Of a stretch of DNA of 64,000 bases, positions 34,781 through 41,945 are shown piece after piece. A model generated the notes under the pieces. It saw only the letters and a program-made list of their open reading frames with translations. It was not told where the DNA came from and did no database searches. Source of the DNA: Sulfurimicrobium lacus. Its GTDB lineage: Bacteria; Pseudomonadota; Gammaproteobacteria; Burkholderiales; Sulfuricellaceae. Each line of letters starts with the position of its first letter. Position 1 is the stretch's first letter. The position numbers and the translations under genes were made by a program. The stretch lies in NCBI RefSeq assembly GCF_011764585.1, contig NZ_AP022853.1, positions 3,257,501 through 3,321,500 of the forward strand. The letters run 5' to 3'.

Positions 34781-35172
34781 CAGCGATAGACCACCAGGTT
34801 CATCTCCGTGGTATCCGACAGGGAGGTATTGCCCGTAGCGCACACCACGTCGACATAGGCCGCCGTCTTGGCATCCGATGTCGAACGTGCCAAGGCCGTC
34901 CTGGCGCTACCTGAATTGGTAGTACTGCGGGCAAATGCCAGCCAGCAGTAATTCGCATCCGCGAAGGGCTGGGAAAACGTGATCCGGTAACGTCCCGCTG
35001 CCAGCCGGGTGACCGACGCGACGTTGTGAGCGGCACTGATCTGGATGGCGGAACCGCTATAGCCAAAGGTCACCCAGGCACGAGCGATCCCCGGATGCTC
35101 AGGGCGCACCAGCGTCTTGATCTCGGTGGCGACCCGAATGGCCAGCGCAGCCATCTGTGAAACCAAGCTCAT
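34780..35172 (-). CDS. Head-module accessory protein, fibre-like
   Basis: 130 aa. N-terminal helix MSLVSQMAALAIRVATEIKT closely parallels the neighbouring 165-aa protein, then a beta-rich C-terminal domain (FGYSGSAIQISAAHN ... YRITFSQPFADANYCWLAFA) of the type found at the ends of tail fibres. Such domains located between terminase and portal genes suggest a head fibre. Function inferred. Confidence 0.6.
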   Translation of the reverse strand: MSLVSQMAALAIRVATEIKTLVRPEHPGIARAWVTFGYSGSAIQISAAHNVASVTRLAAGRYRITFSQPFADANYCWLAFARSTTNSGSARTALARSTSDAKTAAYVDVVCATGNTSLSDTTEMNLVVYR

Positions 35173-35174
35173 GA

Positions 35175-35672
35175 TCAGGCGATCAACTGTGCTTCGAAGA
35201 TGGCGACGAAGTCGGTGCTGGTGTCACCGATATCGGCACTGGCCACTGCACCGATATTGGTCCGCGCCTGCAATTGCTCCGGCGCTGTCAAGGTTTGTGC
35301 CGCATCGAAGCGCACGCGCTTGTCGATGGCGGCCGTCAACGCGGCGATGCCAGTCTGATCGTTCTGCAGGGCCTGCTGCAGTTCCAGCAGGGTGTCGTAG
35401 GCCGCATCGGCGCCACCGAGAATCTGGGCACGCAAGTCATCGAGCAGCGTGACAATCTTGGAGGCCGAGAACGTGGTGGTCGTACTGCCGGGGGCCAGAT
35501 CATCGATGACGGCAACCGCAGCAATTGCCGCCTTGAGTTCGTTGATGGCGGCGACCAGCGTGGATTTGTCGGTGGTCGAGAGCGACGAAAGGTTGCCGAT
35601 CTTGGAATAGACCGTCTTGAACTCGTCGGCGACACGGATGACCAGGCTGTGAATTTGGGTTTGCAGACTCAT
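35175..35672 (-). CDS. Head-module accessory protein, fibre-like paralogue
   Basis: 165 aa. Shares the N-terminal segment LxIRVAxExKT with the next gene, followed by a helical section rich in L, A and T (STLVAAINELKAAIAAV) that could form a trimeric coiled coil. TNIGAVASADIGD near the C-terminus is typical of phage fibre proteins. Probable virion decoration or head fibre. Confidence 0.6.
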   Translation of the reverse strand: MSLQTQIHSLVIRVADEFKTVYSKIGNLSSLSTTDKSTLVAAINELKAAIAAVAVIDDLAPGSTTTTFSASKIVTLLDDLRAQILGGADAAYDTLLELQQALQNDQTGIAALTAAIDKRVRFDAAQTLTAPEQLQARTNIGAVASADIGDTSTDFVAIFEAQLIA

Positions 35673-35708
35673 GATGTGATTTCCTTTGTGGTGGATAGAA
35701 GGGACGAT

Positions 35709-37685
35709 TCAGGTCAGCCAGCGGCTGCGGATCAAACGACGTCCGCCATTGCGAACGCCAGAAACAGCGAGGCCACCTCTGTGGGTGGCCTCGGCATCGG
35801 GTACAGCGGATAAATCGGGGGGATCAGCGCTGGCGATCCCGAGTTGCTTTTCTAGTTCTCGCCAGTGCCGATCCTCAAAGCGATCGAGGCCGGAGGCTGC
35901 GGCAGCGGCCCGGGCATAGACGTAACAGTCGAGTGCTTCGTTACGCTCGCGCATCTTCTGCCACTCGCGGATGGCGAACCCGTTCCGGTCGCGCCGCGTA
36001 ATCAACTGCTCGGCACACAGTTGCTGCAGGAACTCGGCATCCACCTTGGGCAGATGGACGAAGCCGGCGGGGTAACGGATCGTCAGACCGTCCTCAGCCA
36101 CCTCTTGTGACTTCCGGAGGTTGTTGTAGAACTCCAGCTTGGCAATGCCACCGGCGACCGAGAACACCTTGATGCCCCGGCGCAGCTTCTTACCGCCTGA
36201 CGTGGCGTCGACAGCGGTCGGCGTGCCGACCAGGGCAGCGCCCCGAGCCACCCCTTTGACGGCCATCAGACGCGGGTCGCGCACACCCCGGACAAACGCA
36301 TAGGCTTCCTGAGTCGCGAAACCGGTATCCAGTGCCAAGCGACCCAGTCCAAGCTGGCATCCGGTTTCATGCGTCCAGGTTTCCCGCAGAACGCTGGCCA
36401 GTGCTTTCCACACCTCGTCGCGGGCCGTATCGCCCATCAACACGCGATGCTCGACCAGCCAGGACTCCTTACCTCTGCCAAAGGCCCACACCGAGACCTC
36501 GATGCGATCCTTCTGGACGTCGGCACCGGCGGTCAGCAGCAGGCCACCGACTGGGATGGTCCCGATCCGATAGTCCTCGCGGCGTTCCAGCAGTCGTTGC
36601 CAGTCAGGCGCTTCGCCTTCCTCGACCCAGGTCTCACCGAGTTCAGTATTCTTGAAGGTCTTGATCGCAGCGGCAGATCCGGCTTCCTTACTGATGGCAC
36701 TCTCCCAGGCGGCCGCGACATCTTTCCAACTGCGCCAGCCGATCGGGCTATACAAGCTCGACAAGTGGAAGCCTGCCGTGCGACTGGAGCCCTCGGCCAT
36801 TGCCCGCCATTCACCGTGTTCCAGCATCCAGGTTTTATGGTGCTCTGGAATAGGCACCTCACAGGATTCGCACACGTAGGCGGCGGTATCCGGAAAGTTG
36901 CCATCCTCACCACGCTCCCAGCGCAACTGCTCGAAGCGCAGCCATTGACGGTGACCACAGTGCGGACACGGCACGAAGTAGCGCCGCTGATCACTGGCCT
37001 CGTATTCCCGCTCGATGGTGCTGACACCGGCAATCGTTGGCGTCGACACAATGAATATCTTGCGCCGAGAAAACGTCCGGGTACGGGCCTCAGCCAGTGC
37101 TACGGCACTCCCTTCGCCATCGACGTCAATCGGATAACCATCGACCTCGTCGAGAAACAAGTAACGCACCGGCATCGAGCGCAGGCCGACCGCGCTGTTC
37201 GCTCCGGTCATCACCAGGACGCCACCGCGAAACTCCTTCGCCAGAATCGTGTTACCCGAGTCGCGGCTCCGGGCCGGCGCGATCAACTCACGCAAGATCG
37301 ACGATTCATCGATCAGCGGATCGATCCGCTGCTTGGAGTTGCGCTTGGCCATTTCCACTGTCGGCCAGACCGCCATCATTGGACCCGGCGCATGGTGAAT
37401 CACGTAGCCGATCCAGTTGCTGCCCATCTCGGTCGCACCCAGTTGGGCCGCTTTCATGAACACGACGCGCTCGACCGGCGAAGTCGGCGACAGGCAATCC
37501 ATGATGGCCTTCAGATACGGCGTGCGACTGGTGCGCCAACGGCCCGGTTCTGACGAAGCCTTGGAGGACAACATCCGGTGCCGATCCGACCATTCCGATA
37601 CCGATAGCAGCGGATCCGGGATAAGCCCCTCCCGCCAGGCCCGCTCGATATCAAGAGCGCCTTCGTACTCTTCCTGTTCCATCAA
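35709..37685 (-). CDS. Terminase large subunit (gpA family)
   Basis: 658 aa, lambda gpA type (PF05876). Packaging ATPase/nuclease that cuts concatemers and pumps DNA through the portal. Visible: ERVVFMKAAQLGATEMGSNW (adenine/Walker A region near residue 80), YLFLDEVDGYP (Walker B, near 172), zinc-finger-like CPHCGHRQW and VCESCEVP (near 240 and 270). Nuclease residues lie in the C-terminal third. Start overlaps the small-subunit stop (ATGA). Suggests cos-type packaging. Confidence 0.93.
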   Translation of the reverse strand: MMEQEEYEGALDIERAWREGLIPDPLLSVSEWSDRHRMLSSKASSEPGRWRTSRTPYLKAIMDCLSPTSPVERVVFMKAAQLGATEMGSNWIGYVIHHAPGPMMAVWPTVEMAKRNSKQRIDPLIDESSILRELIAPARSRDSGNTILAKEFRGGVLVMTGANSAVGLRSMPVRYLFLDEVDGYPIDVDGEGSAVALAEARTRTFSRRKIFIVSTPTIAGVSTIEREYEASDQRRYFVPCPHCGHRQWLRFEQLRWERGEDGNFPDTAAYVCESCEVPIPEHHKTWMLEHGEWRAMAEGSSRTAGFHLSSLYSPIGWRSWKDVAAAWESAISKEAGSAAAIKTFKNTELGETWVEEGEAPDWQRLLERREDYRIGTIPVGGLLLTAGADVQKDRIEVSVWAFGRGKESWLVEHRVLMGDTARDEVWKALASVLRETWTHETGCQLGLGRLALDTGFATQEAYAFVRGVRDPRLMAVKGVARGAALVGTPTAVDATSGGKKLRRGIKVFSVAGGIAKLEFYNNLRKSQEVAEDGLTIRYPAGFVHLPKVDAEFLQQLCAEQLITRRDRNGFAIREWQKMRERNEALDCYVYARAAAAASGLDRFEDRHWRELEKQLGIASADPPDLSAVPDAEATHRGGLAVSGVRNGGRRLIRSRWLT

Positions 37686-38227
37686 TCCACCCGAGGCCGC
37701 ATGTCGCCGAGCTCGATCAGGTGATCGCGCACGGCAGATTCCAGTGCGACGTGCAATTCATGGGCGTCGACTTCCAATTTGGCAGCCATCTCGGCCGATA
37801 TCCGGGCTGGCCAGTTGAGCCAGGCATCGCGCTCGGTACGTGCCAGCCTGAAAACGTGAGCGATGGCCTGTGATCGATCGACCAGATCACCCTTGAGTTG
37901 GGCGAGGCGCACCTTGTTGGTCTGCGCCTTGACGACTTCGTTGACGGTCCTGGCCTGTAACAGCGAGGTACCGCCTGCTGACAGCATCGGGGCGACAGGT
38001 TCGACCGGAGCACTTGCCGGGCGAATCGGTTCCGCTGCCGGCGAAGCGGTTTTTGCAGCGACTGGCTTGCGGGCCGCCACCGTGTTCTGTGCCCATTCGA
38101 GATCGGCGCGATTAGGTTCAATCGTGCCGTCTGCCTCCGGCGTGATGCGGCCGGTATCGATCGCCTTCTTGACTGCTACATGAGAGACGCCGCGATGGCG
38201 GGCGTAGGCGCGTATCGACAGACCCAT
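37682..38227 (-). CDS. Terminase small subunit (Nu1-like)
   Basis: 181 aa. N-terminal winged HTH (IRAYARHRGVSHVAVKKAID) recognises cos DNA; an alanine/proline-rich linker is followed by a helical oligomerisation part (VNEVVKAQTNKVRLAQLKGDL). First gene of the late operon, divergent from the plus-strand small-gene array. The overlap with the large subunit is standard. Confidence 0.85.
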   Translation of the reverse strand: MGLSIRAYARHRGVSHVAVKKAIDTGRITPEADGTIEPNRADLEWAQNTVAARKPVAAKTASPAAEPIRPASAPVEPVAPMLSAGGTSLLQARTVNEVVKAQTNKVRLAQLKGDLVDRSQAIAHVFRLARTERDAWLNWPARISAEMAAKLEVDAHELHVALESAVRDHLIELGDMRPRVD

Positions 38228-38275
38228 GATTTACATCAAGCCGATCGCAGAAGCTTTTAGACGTCGCGATTCAGT

Positions 38276-38307
38276 GCTTGGCTTTCCTCCAGAACAGCGC
38301 GTTCATG
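38276..38307 (+). repeat. Leader repeat copy 1
   Basis: GCTTGGCTTTCCTCC followed by AGAACAGCGCGTTCATG. Ends 33 bases before the ATG of the 59-aa gene. Part of a five-copy family (see findings). Confidence 0.85.
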
Positions 38308-38340
38308 CAATCACCATCAACCATCCTGAAGGAGATTGAC

Positions 38341-38520
38341 ATGAGTTACCCAATCAAAGCCCAGGTCGGCGATTACATCCGCATCGACGGGCGCGTACTG
38401 CGCGTCGTGTTTGTGAATGATCGAGACGAGCAACCCGAGTACGAACTGGAAAACGGCAGTTGCATCGGCAACCGCGATTTCAGCTACGACGACGTCCTCC
38501 TCGAATCCGAGGTGCGCTGA
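38341..38520 (+). CDS. Small phage/plasmid protein, unknown (array gene 1)
   Basis: 59 aa, compact beta-rich sequence (VGDYIRIDGRVLRVVFVND then a tyrosine/acidic tail). GGAGATTGAC precedes the ATG. The repeat lies 33 bases upstream. An SH3-like fold is imaginable, but the gene is not recognised. Plus strand, divergent from the terminase genes. Confidence 0.7.
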   Translation: MSYPIKAQVGDYIRIDGRVLRVVFVNDRDEQPEYELENGSCIGNRDFSYDDVLLESEVR

Positions 38521-38527
38521 AAGACCT

Positions 38528-38554
38528 GAAGCCAAGCAGGAATAGCTTGGCTTC
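38528..38554 (+). repeat. Perfect 10-bp inverted repeat joined to leader repeat 2
   Basis: GAAGCCAAGC, 7-base loop AGGAATA, GCTTGGCTTC. The right arm is the first 10 bases of repeat copy 2. No T tract follows, so it is unlikely to be a simple terminator; in the RNA the hairpin would start the leader of the second array gene. Confidence 0.8.
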
Positions 38555-38576
38555 ACTCTTGAACAGCGCGTTCATG
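38545..38576 (+). repeat. Leader repeat copy 2
   Basis: GCTTGGCTTCACTCT followed by TGAACAGCGCGTTCATG; the second part includes the inverted arms TGAAC/GTTCA. Ends 33 bases before the next ATG. Confidence 0.9.
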
Positions 38577-38609
38577 TCATCACCATCAACGACGTCCAAG
38601 GAGACACAC

Positions 38610-38807
38610 ATGAGCAAGCAAACCCATCAAGTCAACCAAGCTCTCGAAACCCTGCTCCAGCAGATCGCACTGGACCACCTGTTCATCGAAACCCTGGAAA
38701 CCCGCAACAGCGACCGGATGGACTTCCACGAGGTCAGTGTCTGGGGCGTCAAGAGCGCCCTGATGGCGGCCTACGAGGCGGGCCGACAGGCCGCGAAGCA
38801 GGCCTGA
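38610..38807 (+). CDS. Small DUF6900-like protein (array gene 2)
   Basis: 65 aa, mostly helical: LETLLQQIALDHLFIETLET, RMDFHEVSVWGVKSAL, ending in an alanine-rich helix. Similar small proteins with the FHEVSVWxVKxAL segment are common in prophages and mobile elements of proteobacteria. AAGGAGACAC precedes the start; leader repeat at fixed distance upstream. Confidence 0.75.
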   Translation: MSKQTHQVNQALETLLQQIALDHLFIETLETRNSDRMDFHEVSVWGVKSALMAAYEAGRQAAKQA

Positions 38808-38823
38808 AATAGAAGCGGAAAGC

Positions 38824-38855
38824 GCTTGGCTTCACTCTCGAACAGCGCGTTTATG
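38824..38855 (+). repeat. Leader repeat copy 3
   Basis: GCTTGGCTTCACTCTC followed by GAACAGCGCGTTTATG (one change in the right arm). Ends 33 bases before the next ATG. An upstream AAGCG/CGCTT hairpin is present as well. Confidence 0.9.
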
Positions 38856-38888
38856 GCCACACCATCAACCACCCAGAAGGAGCATCAA

Positions 38889-39437
38889 ATGACCACCATC
38901 CAACTGAGCCATGCCCAGCACGCCATCCTCGCCTACGCCATAGAACACACCGGCGGCAAGATCGAATGGTTCCCTGACAACATTAAGGGCGGTGCCCGCA
39001 CCAAGGTGCTGGAGGGCCTGTTCAACAAGGCCCTGGTCACCCGCGACAGCACCGACTGGTTCGTCGCCGCCGAGGGCTACGACGCCCTGGGGCGCGCACG
39101 ACCGACGCCGGCGGCCATTCACCCCGACCCGGAGGTTGAGGCCGCCGTGTCGGCGGCTGAAGCCAACTGGGCGCAAGAAAAGCAGGACGCGGCAAAACGC
39201 CTGCTTAAGCTCGGCGTCGAGGGCAAGCCTCGCACCCGTGAGAACAGCAAGCAGGCCACCGTGATCCAGATGCTGCAGCGCCCCGAGGGCGCCACCATCA
39301 GCCAGATCTGCGCGGCCACCGGCTGGCAAGCCCACACAGTACGCGGCACCTTTGCCGGTGCCTTCAAGAAAAAACTCGGGCTCAACCTTGCCTCCGAGAA
39401 GCCCGAAGGCAGCGAGCGCATCTACCGGATCGTCTGA
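38889..39437 (+). CDS. DUF3489 protein (array gene 3)
   Basis: 182 aa. The C-terminal 80 residues carry the DUF3489 signature: RTRENSKQATVIQMLQRPEG, ATISQICAATGWQAHTVRG, GAFKKKLGLNLASEK, a winged-helix-like DNA-binding domain. The N-terminal half contains another helical region (LSHAQHAILAYAIEH). DUF3489 proteins are frequent in mobile elements; the role is unknown, transcription control is plausible. AAGGAG lies upstream of the ATG. Confidence 0.85.
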   Translation: MTTIQLSHAQHAILAYAIEHTGGKIEWFPDNIKGGARTKVLEGLFNKALVTRDSTDWFVAAEGYDALGRARPTPAAIHPDPEVEAAVSAAEANWAQEKQDAAKRLLKLGVEGKPRTRENSKQATVIQMLQRPEGATISQICAATGWQAHTVRGTFAGAFKKKLGLNLASEKPEGSERIYRIV

Positions 39438-39491
39438 CCGGAACCGGGGTGGCGACACGCGCCGCCGCCCCCAAATAAAGATTCAGAATGC

Positions 39492-39523
39492 CCTTGGCTT
39501 CTCAATCAAACAGCGCGTTCATG
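39492..39523 (+). repeat. Leader repeat copy 4
   Basis: CCTTGGCTTCTCAATCA followed by AACAGCGCGTTCATG. Ends 35 bases before the next ATG. Confidence 0.9.
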
Positions 39524-39558
39524 TGGGTGTCGAAACAATCCACTGAATGGAGACCATC

Positions 39559-40023
39559 ATGAGCACCAGCATCCACGCACGCTTTACCCGCAAGCCCTGC
39601 AGCATCGACGAGGTTCATCACAACAGCGATCCAAGTGCACCGCCCGAGGTCATCACGATCGAGTTCCGCAAGGAGCTGACCGAAACCGAGTACGACGCCT
39701 TCGCCAACACTCTGTTGGAAGACCGCGATTGGCTGGCAGGACGTGGCGGCCATGCTGATGGTCACCGACGTGTGGTCGAAGTCAGCGCCCCCGGCCGCAC
39801 CACGCTCTACGTCGATCCCTCCGGCAGCAGCTACGGGCGTTACGTCGGGGTGGCGATCGAGTCGCCGACACCCAGCAACGACCAGGCCAGCGCGATTCGC
39901 TGGCTGCTCGACAATCGCCGGCCCGAAGTCAGCATCGATCAGGCGCTGCGCACCCTGCGCATCGCATTGTGCTGCGACGCCGGTGCCATGGAATTGCTCG
40001 ACCAAATCGCCTCGGAAAAATGA
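39559..40023 (+). CDS. Unrecognised protein (array gene 4)
   Basis: 154 aa, acidic, no membrane segment. The centre (DWLAGRGGHADGHRRVVEV, TLYVDPSGSSYGRYVG) is well structured and occurs in a context of similar plasmid/prophage proteins, but no family function is known. ATGGAGACC precedes the ATG. Same strand and leader as its neighbours, suggesting a cassette-like origin. Confidence 0.7.
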   Translation: MSTSIHARFTRKPCSIDEVHHNSDPSAPPEVITIEFRKELTETEYDAFANTLLEDRDWLAGRGGHADGHRRVVEVSAPGRTTLYVDPSGSSYGRYVGVAIESPTPSNDQASAIRWLLDNRRPEVSIDQALRTLRIALCCDAGAMELLDQIASEK

Positions 40024-40044
40024 TTCAGATTTCTGCGATGAAGA

Positions 40045-40076
40045 GCTTGGCTTCTCAATCAAACAGCGCGTTCATA
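40045..40076 (+). repeat. Leader repeat copy 5
   Basis: GCTTGGCTTCTCAATCA followed by AACAGCGCGTTCATA. Ends 35 bases before the next ATG. Almost identical to copy 4. Confidence 0.9.
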
Positions 40077-40111
40077 CGGGTGTCGCAACGATCAACCCGA
40101 AGGAGATAACG

Positions 40112-40489
40112 ATGACCACCCAGCAAAACATCCCCGCCAGCCAGAACGACGCCTGGGGCTTTTTTGGCACGATGAACGACACCGCCGCAGCCGCCTGGCC
40201 GATCGCGATGACCGCAATTTCGGATGCCACCTACCAGCCCCTCGAATCGGTCAGGCTGTTCCTCGACAGCCGCCACGGACGCCACTTTGCCGACGACGTC
40301 CTCAACGAGATGCTCCGGGGCCACACGATCCAGCAAGCCATCGACGCCGCAGTAACGCGGTGGATGGGCTGGACGATTGGCCGGAAGACCAGCAAGGACT
40401 ACGGCATCCCCAAGGGGCTACCTTACCTGACTGGCTTCGTGATCCACTGCGAAGTGACCGACGAGTCCTTCGAAGCCGAAGCAGCGTAA
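40112..40489 (+). CDS. Unrecognised protein (array gene 5)
   Basis: 125 aa with WGFFGTMND at the N-terminus and HFADDVLNEMLRGHTIQQAI then YLTGFVIHCEVTDESFEAE. Sequences of this look occur in integrative elements, but the function is not known. GAAGGAGATAACG precedes the ATG. Followed 10 bases later by the last array gene, which has no repeat of its own. Confidence 0.7.
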   Translation: MTTQQNIPASQNDAWGFFGTMNDTAAAAWPIAMTAISDATYQPLESVRLFLDSRHGRHFADDVLNEMLRGHTIQQAIDAAVTRWMGWTIGRKTSKDYGIPKGLPYLTGFVIHCEVTDESFEAEAA

Positions 40490-40499
40490 GGAGATTACC

Positions 40500-40706
40500 A
40501 TGGCCGCCGTCGTCACCACCCCGCAACTCGAAGCCAACTACGACAAGTTCATCGCCGAACTGACCAAGCTCACCCGCAAGTACGGCGTGGCAATCCAGTC
40601 AGTCGGCGGGGTCATCCTCGCCGATGACCCCGGCGAATTCGGCAACGTCACTTACTGCGCCGACATCACCAGCGGCGACCTCCTGCCGGAGTTCCCCACC
40701 GACTGA
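40500..40706 (+). CDS. Unrecognised small protein (array gene 6)
   Basis: 68 aa (MAAVVTTPQLEANYDKF at the start, GVAIQSVGGVILADDPGEF in the middle). AAGGAG lies 6 bases before the ATG, in the end of gene 5, so the two are translationally linked. Its last 108 bases overlap the 3' end of the minus-strand methyltransferase gene in the opposite direction. Confidence 0.65.
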   Translation: MAAVVTTPQLEANYDKFIAELTKLTRKYGVAIQSVGGVILADDPGEFGNVTYCADITSGDLLPEFPTD

Positions 40707-41945
40707 CAGCGCGTCGAACGCCACGCCATCGGACTGCCTGATGGCCTTCGCCCCGGCATAGTCCTGCCAGCGGCGAACGATCACATCGACGTACTTCGGA
40801 TCCAGTTCGATCAGCCGCGCCTTGCGGCCCGACTTATGCGCCGCGATCATCGTGGTGCCCGACCCACCGAAGGGATCCATCACCACATCACCCGGGCGAC
40901 TGGAATTACGGATGGCCCGTTCCACCAGTTCCACCGGCTTCATGGTCGGGTGCAGATCGTTCTTCTGCGGCTTCTTGATCTGCCAGACATCGCCCTGGTC
41001 ACGGTCGCCGCACCAGTGACGATCGGCGCCCTCGGGCCAGCCGTAGAGAATCGGTTCGTACTGACGCTGATAGTCGGCACGCCCCAGGGTGAAAGTATTC
41101 TTGGCCCATATAACGAAGGTGGACCAGTGGCCACCCGCCGCACGGAACGCCGCCTGCAAGCGGTCCAGTTCGCTCGACGACATGGCCACGTAGATGCCAC
41201 CCTGGCAATGCGCCACGGTGGGCGTCAGTGCGGCCAGCAAGAAATCGTAGAACCCGTCACCGAGGTTGTCGTTGAGGATCGCGCGGTCCTTGCCGCGCAT
41301 TTTGTCCTTGGCCGAGTTGGCGTAATTGACGTTGTACGGTGGATCCGTAAATACCATGTCGGCGATCTCGTCGCCCAGTAAAGCTGCGTAGGCATCGGCA
41401 TCAGTCGAGTCCCCGCAGAGCACACGGTGCTCCCCGCAGAGCCAGACATCGCCTGCCCTGGATACAACGGGGCCAGTGTCTTCCGGAATGGAATCTTCGT
41501 CGGTATCGCCTTCGGTGGTTGTTTCCTCACCGGCGAGCAGGTCGGCCAGGGCATCGGCATCGAAGCCGGTCAGGGACAGATCGAAGTTGTCATCCTGCAG
41601 TGCGGCCAGTTCGACCTGGAGCATGGCATCGTCCCAGCCGGCGTTTTCGGCAATCCGATTATCCGCGATTACCAGGGCGCGATGCTGCGTCGGTGTCAGG
41701 TGATCAAGGATCACAACTGGAACGACAGCGATGCCGAGTTTCTGGGCTGCAGCCAGACGGCCATGCCCGGCCACGATGACGCCATCACCACCGGCCAGGA
41801 TCGGATTGGTGAAACCGAACTCGGCAATCGACGCGGCGATCTGCGCCACTTGAGCATCCGAATGCGTCCGGGCATTGCGTGCATAGGGCACCAGCTTGGC
41901 AGTCGGCCACTGCTCGATCTTGTCGGCCAGCCACGAAATCGTCAT
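40599..41945 (-). CDS. ParB-like/DNA methyltransferase fusion (DPPY type)
   Basis: 448 aa. Residues 1-110 form a ParB/Srx-like nuclease fold (PYARNARTHSDAQV, VAGHGRLAAAQKLG), the rest is a type II DNA methyltransferase: catalytic motif IV DPPYNVNY (about residue 199), FxGxG-equivalent motif I PFGGSGTTMIAA near residue 375, with HPTMKPVELV between them. DPPY suggests adenine-N6 or cytosine-N4 methylation. It overlaps the second methylase by 4 bases. The last 36 residues are encoded antisense to the plus-strand gene at 40500 and extend beyond the usual family end. Confidence 0.9.
   Translation of the reverse strand: MTISWLADKIEQWPTAKLVPYARNARTHSDAQVAQIAASIAEFGFTNPILAGGDGVIVAGHGRLAAAQKLGIAVVPVVILDHLTPTQHRALVIADNRIAENAGWDDAMLQVELAALQDDNFDLSLTGFDADALADLLAGEETTTEGDTDEDSIPEDTGPVVSRAGDVWLCGEHRVLCGDSTDADAYAALLGDEIADMVFTDPPYNVNYANSAKDKMRGKDRAILNDNLGDGFYDFLLAALTPTVAHCQGGIYVAMSSSELDRLQAAFRAAGGHWSTFVIWAKNTFTLGRADYQRQYEPILYGWPEGADRHWCGDRDQGDVWQIKKPQKNDLHPTMKPVELVERAIRNSSRPGDVVMDPFGGSGTTMIAAHKSGRKARLIELDPKYVDVIVRRWQDYAGAKAIRQSDGVAFDALSVGGELRQEVAAGDVGAVSDVAEFAGVIGEDDPAD

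Noticed and set aside
38276-38340. In-frame upstream peptide ending NSAFM before several array genes
   Set aside because: The similarity is due to the DNA repeat being in the same frame; the frame closes or changes in copies 4 and 5 and no ribosome site precedes it.
38545-38576. Leader repeat read as a sigma-54 promoter (TTGGC...TTGA)
   Set aside because: The -12 GC is missing, and the second half is not conserved in copies 4 and 5.
38276-40076. Five direct repeats considered as a CRISPR array
   Set aside because: Spacing is 269-668 bases, each interval contains a gene with its own ribosome site, and no cas genes are present.
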